From the NCBI RefSeq assembly GCF_030406605.1, contig NZ_CP129104.1, forward strand, positions 186,001 through 250,000: a stretch of DNA of 64,000 nt, read 5' to 3'. Made by a program: the position numbers and the translations under genes. Numbering within the stretch: the first letter of the stretch is position 1; the number at the start of each line of letters is the position of its first letter. The DNA comes from Curtobacterium sp. 458. Lineage in GTDB: Bacteria; Actinomycetota; Actinomycetes; Actinomycetales; Microbacteriaceae. This document shows, piece by piece, positions 17,640 through 26,326 of the stretch. A model generated the notes under the pieces. The model was not told the DNA's origin. It worked only from the letters and a program-made list of their open reading frames with translations, and ran no database searches.

Positions 17640-17908
17640 GAGGACGCCCGCTCTTCTCGGTCCCGCCGCACATCGGCGTGACCGGTCTCGCGACCGATCA
17701 CGCGACGCCGAGTCGTCTCACGCCTCGCGGCACGCCTGACACCCCGCCGCACGCCTCACCACCCCGCGGTACGCCTCGCGCCCCGCCCCACGCCCAACGG
17801 CACTCCTCGCGCCCCGCCCCACGCCCAACGGCACTCCTCGCGCCCCGCGGCACGCCGCACGCCCACGCCCCACGCCCCGCGGTACGCCTCACGGCCCCGC
17901 GCCACACC
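17640..17908. repeat. C-rich degenerate tandem-repeat tract downstream of mazG
   Basis: About 270 bases with strong strand bias (C-rich on plus) built from variants of CACGCC and CGCGCCCCGC. A 31-base unit occurs twice perfectly at 17777-17807 and 17808-17838 and begins a third time. No credible gene is present. It looks like a slippage-prone spacer. Confidence 0.7.
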
Positions 17909-18712
17909 TCACGCCCCCGCGGCCCGCCCCTCGGCCTCGAGCGCGGCGACGGCAGCGCGGAGGCTGGCGACCGGGTCGATCCCGTCCGCCCGAGCCGCCG
18001 CCACCGTGCGCAGCACACCGGTCCCCCACTCGAGGTCGCTTCGTCCGGCGCCCGCGATCGACCCGGTCGTCGTCGATGCGGCGACGCCCGTCGGACCGGA
18101 CGCCCCGGCGTCGTCTCCACCCCCGGCGTCGTCTCCACCCCCGGCGTCGTCTCCACCCCCGGCGTCGTCTCCACCCCCGGCGTCGTCTCCACCCCCGGCG
18201 CCGTCCTCGCCCCCGGCGCTCGGCCTCGCACCCAGGGACGCGACGAGCGCACCGGTGTCGACCCGCGCCTCCAGGCGTTCCAGCAGCTTCACCGCGCGCT
18301 CGAGCGGCGGCATCGCCCGCGGGACCCCGTCGAGCGCGCTCCGCCGGGAGGCCTTCTCGACCGCCTTCGCCGCACGCCACACCCGTTCGACCTCGGCCAC
18401 CGTGTCCGCTCGCTCGTCCCCGAAGACGTGCGGGTGCCGCCGGACCATCTTGTCCCGCACCCCGGCGGCGACGTCCTCGAGGTCGAACGTCGCTGCGAGC
18501 CCGGCGTGCAACACCACCTGGTAGAGCACGTCGCCGAGTTCCTCGCGCAGATCGTCCTCGTCGCCGTCGTCGATCGCGTCGACCAGTTCGTAGACCTCCT
18601 CGACGGCGTAGCGCGCGAGGGAGGCGTGCGTCTGCTCCCGGTTCCACACGCAGCCGCCCTCGGGGGCGAGCAAGCGGTCGACGACGGCCTCGAGGTCGGT
18701 GAGGGCACTCAT
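17909..18712 (-). CDS. mazG: MazG family nucleoside triphosphate pyrophosphohydrolase
   Basis: 267-residue protein with an all-alpha NTP-PPase domain (about 1-120). The EEVYELVDAID and EELGDVLYQVVLHAGL helices carry the EExxE and ExxD metal-binding pattern that hydrolyses NTPs, including damaged nucleotides, to NMP and pyrophosphate. RRHPHVFGDE follows. The second MazG domain of the E. coli protein is largely missing; instead a Gly/Asp-rich linker of GGGDDA repeats leads to a short C-terminal helix pair (WGTGVLRTVAAARADGIDP). ATG 18712 is chosen from family alignment; the ribosome-binding site is weak. Divergent from nhaA. Confidence 0.9.
   Translation of the reverse strand: MSALTDLEAVVDRLLAPEGGCVWNREQTHASLARYAVEEVYELVDAIDDGDEDDLREELGDVLYQVVLHAGLAATFDLEDVAAGVRDKMVRRHPHVFGDERADTVAEVERVWRAAKAVEKASRRSALDGVPRAMPPLERAVKLLERLEARVDTGALVASLGARPSAGGEDGAGGGDDAGGGDDAGGGDDAGGGDDAGGGDDAGASGPTGVAASTTTGSIAGAGRSDLEWGTGVLRTVAAARADGIDPVASLRAAVAALEAEGRAAGA
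18103..18210. repeat. 18-bp tandem repeat in the mazG linker
   Basis: Five perfect copies of an 18-base unit (18103-18192) and one degenerate copy (18193-18210), encoding a Gly-Gly-Gly-Asp-Asp-Ala repeat in MazG. The in-frame unit length allows copy-number change without a frameshift. Confidence 0.9.
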
Positions 18713-18836
18713 GGCGTCATGCTCGCACGAGCCGAGCCGCCGGGGACGGCGCGTCAGCCCCCTCCGGTACGCTGGTCGAGGCGTGTCGGGAAGTCTGGTC
18801 GACGGACCGATCACCGACCCCTCGAACCGGAGCTCC

Positions 18837-20015
18837 ATGCCTGCACTCCTCCGTTCCCCGCGGTTCAGCGCCATCGCGCTGCTCACCGCTGCCGTCCTCG
18901 GCCTCCTCGTCGCCAACTCGCCCCTCGGACCCGGGCTCGAGCGCGCACTCGACGCGCACTCCCCGTGGGGTGCGGTCGGTCTCGACCTCTCGGTCGCGCA
19001 CTGGATCAGCGACGGCCTCCTCGCGGTGTTCTTCCTGCTGGTCGCGATCGAGCTGAAGCAGGAGCTCGTCGCCGGGGAGCTGTCGAACCCGAAGACGGCG
19101 GTGATCCCGGCGATCGCAGCGGTCGGCGGGGTGGTCGTCCCGGCGGGGATCTACCTCGCGGTCACGGCGGGGACGCAGTACCAGCACGGATGGCCGATCC
19201 CGACCGCCACGGACATCGCGTTCGCCCTCGGGCTCCTCGCGGTGTTCGGCCGTGGCCTGCCCTCGACGATCCGCGTCTTCCTGCTCGCCCTCGCCGTGCT
19301 CGATGACCTCATCGCCATCGTGATCATCGCGGTCGTGTTCGCGCACGACACCGACTTCCTCTCGCTCGCCGGCGCGGTGGTCGTGCTCGCGCTCTTCTGG
19401 CTGCTCGGTCGACGACTGGGCCGGGCGGACGGACGCCGAGGGCTGTTGATCGTCGCGATGGTCGTGCTCGGCCTCCTCGCGTGGTGGCTCGTGTACCACT
19501 CGGGCGTCCACGCGACCATCGCCGGGGTCGCTCTCGGGCTCCTGCTCCCCCGACCCTCCGGGCACACCGTGTACGAGCGGGTCGAGCCGTGGTCGAACGG
19601 ACTGGTGCTGCCGGTCTTCGCGTTCGCGTCCGCCGCCGTGGTCGTCCCCGACGTCGGCCTCGGGGAGCTCTCCCCGACGTTCTGGGCGGTGGTGCTCGCG
19701 CTGCCGGTGGGCAAGGTGGTCGGCATCACGGTCTTCGGGTCGATCGCGACGCGGATATTCCGGGCGCCCGGCCGTTCGACGCTGTCGTTCGGCTCGATCA
19801 TGACCGTGAGCGTGCTCGGTGGCATCGGGTTCACGGTGTCGCTCCTCATGAACGAGCTGGCGTTCGCCCGCAACGAGGAGATCCTCGACGAGGGCGTCCT
19901 CGCGGTGCTCGTCGGTTCGGGGATCGCGATGGTCGCCTCCGCCGTCGTGGTGTCGTTGCGTGCGCGCCGGTACCGGGCGCGCCGCGAGCTCTCCGAGGCC
20001 GAGTCGACGGAGTAG
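18837..20015 (+). CDS. nhaA: Na+/H+ antiporter NhaA
   Basis: 392-residue electrogenic sodium/proton antiporter with about 12 membrane helices. The conserved ion-site segments are TATDIAFALG (Asp equivalent to E. coli D133) and LAVLDDLIAIVIIA (the D163-D164 pair); the GGIGFTVSLLMNELAF signature is near the end. ATG 18837 has GGAG 4 bases upstream. An in-frame GTG at 18783, 9 bases after a TACGCT box at 18768-18773, is an alternative leaderless start that would add 18 residues. Stand-alone gene between mazG and the repeat-rich gap before mfd. Confidence 0.95.
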   Translation: MPALLRSPRFSAIALLTAAVLGLLVANSPLGPGLERALDAHSPWGAVGLDLSVAHWISDGLLAVFFLLVAIELKQELVAGELSNPKTAVIPAIAAVGGVVVPAGIYLAVTAGTQYQHGWPIPTATDIAFALGLLAVFGRGLPSTIRVFLLALAVLDDLIAIVIIAVVFAHDTDFLSLAGAVVVLALFWLLGRRLGRADGRRGLLIVAMVVLGLLAWWLVYHSGVHATIAGVALGLLLPRPSGHTVYERVEPWSNGLVLPVFAFASAAVVVPDVGLGELSPTFWAVVLALPVGKVVGITVFGSIATRIFRAPGRSTLSFGSIMTVSVLGGIGFTVSLLMNELAFARNEEILDEGVLAVLVGSGIAMVASAVVVSLRARRYRARRELSEAESTE

Positions 20016-20115
20016 GTCTCGGCGGCCCGGTGCCGCTGCTGGACGACGCGACCGCTGTCGTCCGACAGCGAGCCGGTCGGTCGTTGCGCACGCCGGCTAC
20101 CAGACGGCGCAACCG

Positions 20116-20153
20116 ACGACGTGACCGTCGTCGCACGACGACGGTCACGTCGT
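20116..20153. terminator. Perfect 17-bp hairpin between convergent nhaA and mfd
   Basis: ACGACGTGACCGTCGTC (20116-20132) is followed by loop GCAC and its exact reverse complement (20137-20153). It lies between two converging genes. A second, weaker stem (CGTTGCGC/GCGCAACG type, about 20078-20118) precedes it. There is no T-tract. A bidirectional transcript barrier is likely. Confidence 0.6.
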
Positions 20154-20170
20154 TCCGCGACCACGGGCCG

Positions 20171-20326
20171 GACGGGAGGCACGGCGCCAGCCCGCCACGT
20201 GCCTCCCGGCCGACAGCGCGACCGACGGGAGGCACGGCGCCAGCCCGCCACGCGCCTCCCGGCCGACAGCGCGACCGACGGGAGGCACGGCGCCAGCCCG
20301 CCACACGCCTCCCGGCCGACCGCGCG
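20171..20326. repeat. 53-bp tandem repeat, three copies, each a hairpin
   Basis: Units at 20171-20223, 20224-20276 and 20277-20326 are nearly identical (the last lacks 3 bases). Each carries GGGAGGCACG and a copy of CGTGCCTCCC (variants CGCGCCTCCC, CACGCCTCCC) around a 14-base loop. The array ends exactly at the mfd stop codon. These are tandem copies of the hairpin found singly elsewhere. Confidence 0.9.
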
Positions 20327-23300
20327 CTACGCGGCCGTCTCGGCCGGCGCCTTCGACGCGCCGTACACCGCGGTGAGGATGCTCTCCACCCACTCGATGA
20401 GCGCGCCGTCGGGCAGGGCCTCGCCGTGCGGTCGCGGCATCGGGATGCTCGTCGCGTTCTGCTGCGGGAACCACCGCGCGCCCGGGAACATCCGCTTCAG
20501 CCGCACCTGCGCCGAGTCCGCGAGCTCCTTGCCCGCGACACGGAGGTTCGAGCCCATGACGACGACGTCGGACAGGCCGACCTGCTGCGCCATGCGCCGG
20601 AGCCGGGACACCTCGACCAGCGTGAGCACGGCCTGCGGAGGCTGCCCGTAGCGGTCGGTGAGTTCGTCGAGGACCATGTCGATCGCCTCGGGCTGCGCCG
20701 TCGGGGCGGAGGCCGCGGAGAGCTTCTGGTAGGCCTCGAGTCGGAGGCGCTCGGACTCGACGTAGTCCTCCGGGATGTGCGCGTCGACCGGGATCTCGAG
20801 CCGGAGTTCGGTCTGCCCCTCGGCGACGTCGCCACGGAACTGCGACACCGCCTCGCCGATCATGCGGAGGTACAGGTCGAAGCCGACACCCGCGATGTGC
20901 CCCGACTGCTCCCCGCCGAGCAGGTTGCCGGCGCCGCGGATCTCGAGGTCCTTCATCGCGACCTGCATGCCCGCGCCGAGCTCGTTGTTCGCCGCGATGG
21001 TCTCGAGGCGGTCCTGCGCGGTCTCGGACAGCGGCTTGTCGGCGTCGTAGAGGAAGTACGCGTAGCCACGCTCCCGCCCACGACCGACGCGGCCACGGAG
21101 CTGGTGCAGCTGCGACAGACCGTACTTGTCCGCCTTGTCGATGATGAGCGTGTTCGCGTTCGCGATGTCGAGCCCGGTCTCGACGATGGTGGTGGACACG
21201 AGGACGTCGAAGCGACGCTCCCAGAAGTCGACCATCACCTGCTCGAGCGTGCCCTCGGACATCTGCCCGTGCGCAACCGCGATGCGGGCGTCCGGCACGA
21301 TCTCGGCGAGGTGCGCCGCGACCGACTGGATGTCCTTCACGCGGTTGTGCACGTAGAACACCTGGCCCTCGCGCAGGAGCTCGCGCCGGATCGCCGCCGC
21401 GACCTGCAGGTCGGACTGCGGGCCGACGAAGGTGAGGATCGGGTGGCGGTCCTCCGGAGGTGTCGCGAGCGTCGACATCTCGCGGATGCCGGTCACGGCC
21501 ATCTCGAGCGAGCGCGGGATCGGCGTCGCCGACATCGCGAGGACGTCGACGTTCGTCTTGAGCTTCTTCAGCTGGTCCTTGTGCTCGACGCCGAACCGCT
21601 GCTCCTCGTCGATGATGACCAGGCCGACGTCCTTGAACTGGATGGCCTGTGACAGGATCCGGTGCGTGCCGATGACGATGTCGACGGTGCCGTCGGCGAG
21701 GCCCGCGATCGTCTCCTTCGACTCCTTCTCGGACTGGAACCGGCTGAGTGCCCGGAGGTGGACGGGGAAGCCCGCGAAGCGCTCCTGGAACGTCTCCATG
21801 TGCTGGCGGACGAGCAGGGTCGTCGGGACGAGCACCGCGACCTGCTTGCCGTCCTGCACGGCCTTGAACGCGGCACGGATCGCGACCTCGGTCTTGCCGT
21901 AGCCGACGTCGCCGGAGAGCAGGCGGTCCATCGGGATCGGACGCTCCATGTCGCGCTTGATCTCGTCGATGGTGGTGAGCTGGTCGGCGGTCTCCGCGAA
22001 CGGGAACGCCTCTTCCAGCTCGCGCTGCCACGGGGTGTCCGGACCGAACGCGTGGCCCTTCGACGCCATGCGCGCCGAGTACAGCTTCACGAGGTCGACG
22101 GCGATGTCGCGGACGGCCTTGCGCGCCTTCGACTTCGCGGCCGCCCAGTCCGAGCCGCCCATCTTCGACAGGGTCGGGCTCTCGCCGCCGACGTACCGGG
22201 AGAGCTGGTCGAGCTGGTCGGTCGGGACGAACAGCTTGTCGCCCGGGTAGCCGCGCTTCGACGGCGCGTACTCGAGGACGAGGTACTCGCGCTGGGTCTT
22301 CACGGCGTTCCGGCCACCGGAGCTCACCTCGCGCGAGACGAGCTCCACGAACTTGCCGATGCCGTGCGTGGCGTGCACGACGACGTCACCCGCCTTGAGC
22401 TGCAGCGGGTCGACGACGTTCTTGCGCCGCCCCGCGAGCTTCTTCACCGTGCGGGCGCCCTGCTGGACGCTGCGGCCGTAGAACTCGGCCTCGCTGAGGA
22501 CCGCGATGCGCGGATCCGGGGTGGCGAAACCGTGCTCGACGCTCGCGGTGGTCACGATGGCGACCCCCGGCTCGGGAGGCGCGGTGAGGGCTTCGGCACG
22601 GGCTGCGACCCCGGCGTCGGCGAGGACCTGCACCGCACGTTCGACCAGCCCCTTGCCCTGGGCGGTCACGACGACGGCCCAACCGTCGTCGGTCAGCTGC
22701 TTGACGTGCGCGATCGCGCCGTCGGCGCTGCCCGCGAACGCCGGGATCGCCTCGGCGCGGACGCGGATGTACTCGCCCGCCTCGGCGGCTGCCTCGGCGT
22801 CGGTGAGCACCCGGTCACGGTCGCCCTCGTCGAGGCCGGAGTCGAACGGCGAAACCGTCCACCACGTGCGCTGCCCGCGGCCGCTCTTGAGCTGCTGCAC
22901 GGTCAGGAAGTTGCCGGCGTCGAGGTCGATCGGCGCCTGGGCCCCCGCGACGGCGGCGCTCCACGCGGCCTGGAGGAACTCCGTGTTCGTCTCGGCCAGG
23001 CTGTGCGCGCGACCGCTGACCCGCTCGGGCGAGAACACCGCGATGGTGGCGTCCTCTGGGAGGTAGCTCGTCACCGGCACGAGGTCCTGCACGAGCGCGG
23101 GCGCGAGCGACTCCATGCCCTCGACCGGGATGCCCTCGGCGATCTTCGCGAGCATCTGCGACAGGTTCGGGAACTCGTGCAGCATCTCGCGCGCCCGCTG
23201 CCGGACGTCGTCGGACAGCAGGAGTTCACGTGACGCCGTCAGCTCGACCTGGCCGAGGTCGTCGTCCGTCGTGCGCTGGTCCGCGACGGAGAAGGCCTTG

Positions 23301-23935
23301 ATCGCCTCGATCTCGTCGCCGAAGAAGTCGACGCGCACCGGGTGGTCGGCGGTGGGCGGGAAGACGTCGAGGATGCCACCGCGCACGGCGAACTCACCGC
23401 GGCGGGTGACGAGGTCGACCCGGGCGTACGCGAGGTCGACGAGCTGGGAGGCGATCGCGCCGAGGTCGTTGCCGCGGGAGTCGGTGCGGAGGACGACCGG
23501 CGCGAGGGCGACGAGGTTGCCCGCGATCGGCTGGAGCGCCGCGCGGACGCTCGCGACGACCACGGTCGTACGGCGGTCGGCGGCGGACGCGTCCTGCCAG
23601 GCGGCGAGCTTGCGCAGCGTCGCGATCCGGGTGCCGACGGTCTGCGCGCTCGGGCTGAGGCGCTCGTGCGGCAGGGTCTCCCACGCCGGGAACTCCAGGA
23701 CGTCGGCGTCGGGGACGTAGCTGCCGACCGCCTCACGCACGGCCTCGGCCTCACGCCCGGTGGCGGTGATGACGAAGACGCACTGGGGTCCGTTCCGCTC
23801 GGCGAGCAGGGCAGCGAGGAGCGGGACGCGCAGGCCGTCGACGACCGAGAAGTCGGCGTCACGCGGGGCGGCGCGGAGGACGCGATCGAACGCGGAGGCG
23901 CGCGAGAGCGCAGGGATGATGCCCGAGATCGTCAC
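20327..23935 (-). CDS. mfd: Transcription-repair coupling factor Mfd
   Basis: 1202-residue SF2 translocase that removes stalled RNA polymerase and recruits UvrA. The UvrB-like N-terminal module runs to about residue 350; the RNA-polymerase-interacting segment includes GYPGDKLFVPTDQLDQL near 558-575. Walker A GDVGYGKTEV is near 675-684 and the motif II box DEEQRFGVEHK near 775. Further helicase motifs QLRGRVGRGRERGYAY and a C-terminal D7-type domain follow. GTG 23935 sits 7 bases after a TACCAT -10-like box (23943-23948), consistent with a leaderless mRNA. Full length; assignment is certain. Confidence 0.97.
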   Translation of the reverse strand: MTISGIIPALSRASAFDRVLRAAPRDADFSVVDGLRVPLLAALLAERNGPQCVFVITATGREAEAVREAVGSYVPDADVLEFPAWETLPHERLSPSAQTVGTRIATLRKLAAWQDASAADRRTTVVVASVRAALQPIAGNLVALAPVVLRTDSRGNDLGAIASQLVDLAYARVDLVTRRGEFAVRGGILDVFPPTADHPVRVDFFGDEIEAIKAFSVADQRTTDDDLGQVELTASRELLLSDDVRQRAREMLHEFPNLSQMLAKIAEGIPVEGMESLAPALVQDLVPVTSYLPEDATIAVFSPERVSGRAHSLAETNTEFLQAAWSAAVAGAQAPIDLDAGNFLTVQQLKSGRGQRTWWTVSPFDSGLDEGDRDRVLTDAEAAAEAGEYIRVRAEAIPAFAGSADGAIAHVKQLTDDGWAVVVTAQGKGLVERAVQVLADAGVAARAEALTAPPEPGVAIVTTASVEHGFATPDPRIAVLSEAEFYGRSVQQGARTVKKLAGRRKNVVDPLQLKAGDVVVHATHGIGKFVELVSREVSSGGRNAVKTQREYLVLEYAPSKRGYPGDKLFVPTDQLDQLSRYVGGESPTLSKMGGSDWAAAKSKARKAVRDIAVDLVKLYSARMASKGHAFGPDTPWQRELEEAFPFAETADQLTTIDEIKRDMERPIPMDRLLSGDVGYGKTEVAIRAAFKAVQDGKQVAVLVPTTLLVRQHMETFQERFAGFPVHLRALSRFQSEKESKETIAGLADGTVDIVIGTHRILSQAIQFKDVGLVIIDEEQRFGVEHKDQLKKLKTNVDVLAMSATPIPRSLEMAVTGIREMSTLATPPEDRHPILTFVGPQSDLQVAAAIRRELLREGQVFYVHNRVKDIQSVAAHLAEIVPDARIAVAHGQMSEGTLEQVMVDFWERRFDVLVSTTIVETGLDIANANTLIIDKADKYGLSQLHQLRGRVGRGRERGYAYFLYDADKPLSETAQDRLETIAANNELGAGMQVAMKDLEIRGAGNLLGGEQSGHIAGVGFDLYLRMIGEAVSQFRGDVAEGQTELRLEIPVDAHIPEDYVESERLRLEAYQKLSAASAPTAQPEAIDMVLDELTDRYGQPPQAVLTLVEVSRLRRMAQQVGLSDVVVMGSNLRVAGKELADSAQVRLKRMFPGARWFPQQNATSIPMPRPHGEALPDGALIEWVESILTAVYGASKAPAETAA

Positions 23936-24020
23936 TCAGGACATGGTACCGGCGGCCTCCGACAGACGGGCGGGCGTGCGCGGGCGGCGAACACCGAGCG
24001 CCGGGTCGAGCGCGCCGGCC

Positions 24021-25586
24021 TCAGCGGCGGTGCCGGGGCCGGCGAGTGGTCGATCGCAGCAGGGTGCCGGCGAGGACGGCCGTGGCGGCCGCCAGGGCGA
24101 GGGCACCGACCGGGCCCGCGCCCGTGCTGGCGAGCGTCCGGGCGTTCGTGGCCGAGCGCGGCGGTGCCGTCGAGGCGTCGGTCTCGGCGCGGGGGCGTGT
24201 GTGCCCACCGGTGCCATCACTGTTGCCACCGCTCCCCGCGGATGTGGTGCTTCCGGGGTCGAGGGGACCCGGGGACGTGGACGTGGTCGGGGTCGAGGAC
24301 GGGGTCGGGGTCGGGGTCACCGCCGTCGGCGGGGTCGAGGGTGCGCTCGGGCTCGGGGTCGGGGTGGCGGTCGGGGCGGCGGTCGCGGGCGCGGACGGTG
24401 TCGGAGTCGCACCGGCTGTCGGGGTGGCGCTCGGCTGCCCCGCACCAGGCGACGGCGTCGGCGTCGAGGTCGCGTCCGGCGTCGGCGTCACGTCCGGCGT
24501 CGGCGCCGAGGTCGCGTCCGGCGTCGATGTCACGTCCGGCGTCGGCGTCGGCGTCACGTCGGGCGTCGGCGCCGAGGTCACGTCCGGCGCCGGCGCCGAG
24601 GTCACGTCCGGCGCCGGAGTCCCCGTCGGCGTCCGCTCGGCCTCCACGACGCGCTGCCGGTTGTAGTCCGCCACGGCGATCCGGTCCCCCGGTCCGACGG
24701 ACACCCCCGTCGGGTTCGCCAGCGTCGTCCCGTCCGGTGCCCCCGCGAACGCGACCGTCCACTCGCCGTCCTGCCGCACGAAGACCCGGCCACCACCGTT
24801 GTCGGCCACCACGACCGACCCGTCCCCGAGCAACGCGATGCCGCGGAGTCGGACCCGCCCCTGGTCGTCCTGGACGGTCCCGAGCGACGTCGCGACCCCG
24901 GTCGTCCGGTCCAACTGCCACACGACGTCGGTCGCCTCGTCCGCCACGATCAGGACCGAGCCGTCCGGGGACACCGCGACACCCGCGGGGTCCACCCACG
25001 GGCCGTCGACGGCGCGCCACACGGGGGCCTCCGCCGCCGTGTCCGTCTCCCACAGCGACCGGCTCCCGGCGACCGCGGCGACGAGTCGTGTGCCGTCGAC
25101 GGCGAGTTCCGACACCGCGAGGTCGGACGGGGCTGCGAACCGCCGTTCGACGTCGTGCCCGTCGAGCACGGCGATGGTCCCGGGCCCGCCCGGCGTCGGA
25201 CGCCGACCGGCCTCGGCCACGATGAGCCGCCCGTCGTCGGACTCGGCCAACGCGGACGGGTTCCACATCGACCGGTCGTCGGTGCCGAACGCGGCGACGA
25301 CCGACCACGTGCCGTCGGTGTCCCGGCGCAGCACGCCGTTCCCGGCGAAGTCGGCGACGAGGAGTGCCCCGGAGTGCGTGTACCGGACGTCGTTCGGCGC
25401 CGAGAACGCCGCCGCCGCACCGGGTGCGTCCGTCGTCGCCGCGCTCGGGGTCCAGGTCGCAGGGGCTGCGGACGCGGCCCCGACCGTCGCAGCGCCGAGT
25501 CCGGCCACCGCGAGCAGCGCTGCCGCAGTGACGACGGCGGGGAGCGCGGCTCGTCGGGCGGACGGGCGGGATCGGTGCAGCGCCAC
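24021..25586 (-). CDS. Secreted NHL-repeat beta-propeller protein with LAXTG sortase anchor
   Basis: 521 residues, not a named family. Signal peptide (about 1-40, ending GAASA-APATW), then about 290 residues of repeated beta-propeller blades with the NHL/SMP-30 pattern (NDVRYTHSGALLVADFAGNG, DPAGVAVSPDGSVLIVAD, NPTGVSVGPGDRIAVADYN). A Thr-Pro/Asp-rich stalk of about 130 residues follows, then LASTG at 485-489, a membrane helix and a basic tail. LAXTG is the signal used by class E sortases of actinobacteria. GTG 25586 has a GAGGGGG ribosome-binding site; an in-frame GTG at 25622 close to a TAGGTT box is an alternative start. A surface binding or enzymatic propeller is inferred. Confidence 0.78.
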   Translation of the reverse strand: MALHRSRPSARRAALPAVVTAAALLAVAGLGAATVGAASAAPATWTPSAATTDAPGAAAAFSAPNDVRYTHSGALLVADFAGNGVLRRDTDGTWSVVAAFGTDDRSMWNPSALAESDDGRLIVAEAGRRPTPGGPGTIAVLDGHDVERRFAAPSDLAVSELAVDGTRLVAAVAGSRSLWETDTAAEAPVWRAVDGPWVDPAGVAVSPDGSVLIVADEATDVVWQLDRTTGVATSLGTVQDDQGRVRLRGIALLGDGSVVVADNGGGRVFVRQDGEWTVAFAGAPDGTTLANPTGVSVGPGDRIAVADYNRQRVVEAERTPTGTPAPDVTSAPAPDVTSAPTPDVTPTPTPDVTSTPDATSAPTPDVTPTPDATSTPTPSPGAGQPSATPTAGATPTPSAPATAAPTATPTPSPSAPSTPPTAVTPTPTPSSTPTTSTSPGPLDPGSTTSAGSGGNSDGTGGHTRPRAETDASTAPPRSATNARTLASTGAGPVGALALAAATAVLAGTLLRSTTRRPRHRR

Positions 25587-25656
25587 GGGAGGACCCCCTC
25601 GTTCATCACGGGGGTCGGGCACCCCCGGCCAGAACCTACCGACCGTGGGGGACGGA

Positions 25657-25680
25657 GCGGTCCCCCAGTTCGGGGACCGC
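25657..25680 (-). terminator. Hairpin after pth
   Basis: GCGGTCCCC (25657-25665) and GGGGACCGC (25672-25680) form a perfect 9-bp stem with a 6-base loop downstream of the peptidyl-tRNA hydrolase stop codon. It is also just upstream of the next gene's promoter region. No T-tract. Confidence 0.5.
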
Positions 25681-25711
25681 TGGGATCAGACCGTCCGGAT
25701 CGGTGCTGCGG

Positions 25712-26296
25712 TCAGGAGGGGGCGTGGATCCGCTGCTGGGCGGCGAGCAGGCCGAGGTCGGCGATCGCCCCGACGGCGTCGGCGCCGTCGGCGAGGAGGT
25801 TCGGGAGCGTCTTCTTCTCGGCGGGCGAGAAGTCGCGCAGCACGAAGTCGGCGGGGTCCTGTCGGCCCGGGGGACGGCCGATGCCGATCCGCACCCGGGC
25901 GAACTCGTTCGTGCCGGTCGCCTTGATGATGTCGCGGAGCCCGTTGTGGCCGCCGTGTCCGCCGTTGCCCTTGAGCCGCACGGTGTCGTAGGGCAGGTCG
26001 AGCTCGTCGTGCACGACCACGAGCGACCGGGCGTCGAGTCCGTAGAACCCGAGGACCGACGACACGGGGCCGCCGGACGTGTTCATGAACGAGCCGGGCT
26101 TCGCGAGCACGAGCTTCGGCCCGCCGGGGACCAGGCGCCCCTCGGCGACCTGGTTCGGCGTCTTGTGCTTCTTGAACGTCGCGCCCATCCGGGCAGCGAG
26201 TTCGTCGAGGACCATCTGGCCGACGTTGTGGCGGTTGCCCGCGTAGCCGGGCCCGGGGTTCCCGAGCCCGACCACGACGAACACTTTGTCAGCCAT
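25712..26296 (-). CDS. pth: Peptidyl-tRNA hydrolase
   Basis: 194-residue monomeric hydrolase that releases tRNA from prematurely dropped peptidyl-tRNA. Family signatures: VVGLGNPGPGYAGNRHNVG, with the catalytic His in NRHN, then KPGSFMNTSGG and VVHDELDLPYDTVRLKGNGGHGGHNGLRD. It lies 30 bases downstream of rplY on the same strand, the common rplY-pth pairing. No strong ribosome-binding site is seen before ATG 26296. Confidence 0.97.
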   Translation of the reverse strand: MADKVFVVVGLGNPGPGYAGNRHNVGQMVLDELAARMGATFKKHKTPNQVAEGRLVPGGPKLVLAKPGSFMNTSGGPVSSVLGFYGLDARSLVVVHDELDLPYDTVRLKGNGGHGGHNGLRDIIKATGTNEFARVRIGIGRPPGRQDPADFVLRDFSPAEKKTLPNLLADGADAVGAIADLGLLAAQQRIHAPS

Positions 26297-26326
26297 CAGC
26301 GTCGACCAGAGGTCCGCGGAGAGGTG

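Noticed and set aside
20171..20326. Plus-strand coding of an Arg/Pro-rich repeat protein
   Set aside because: The peptide repeats only reflect the 53-bp DNA repeat; no start signal or domain, and the array is palindromic.
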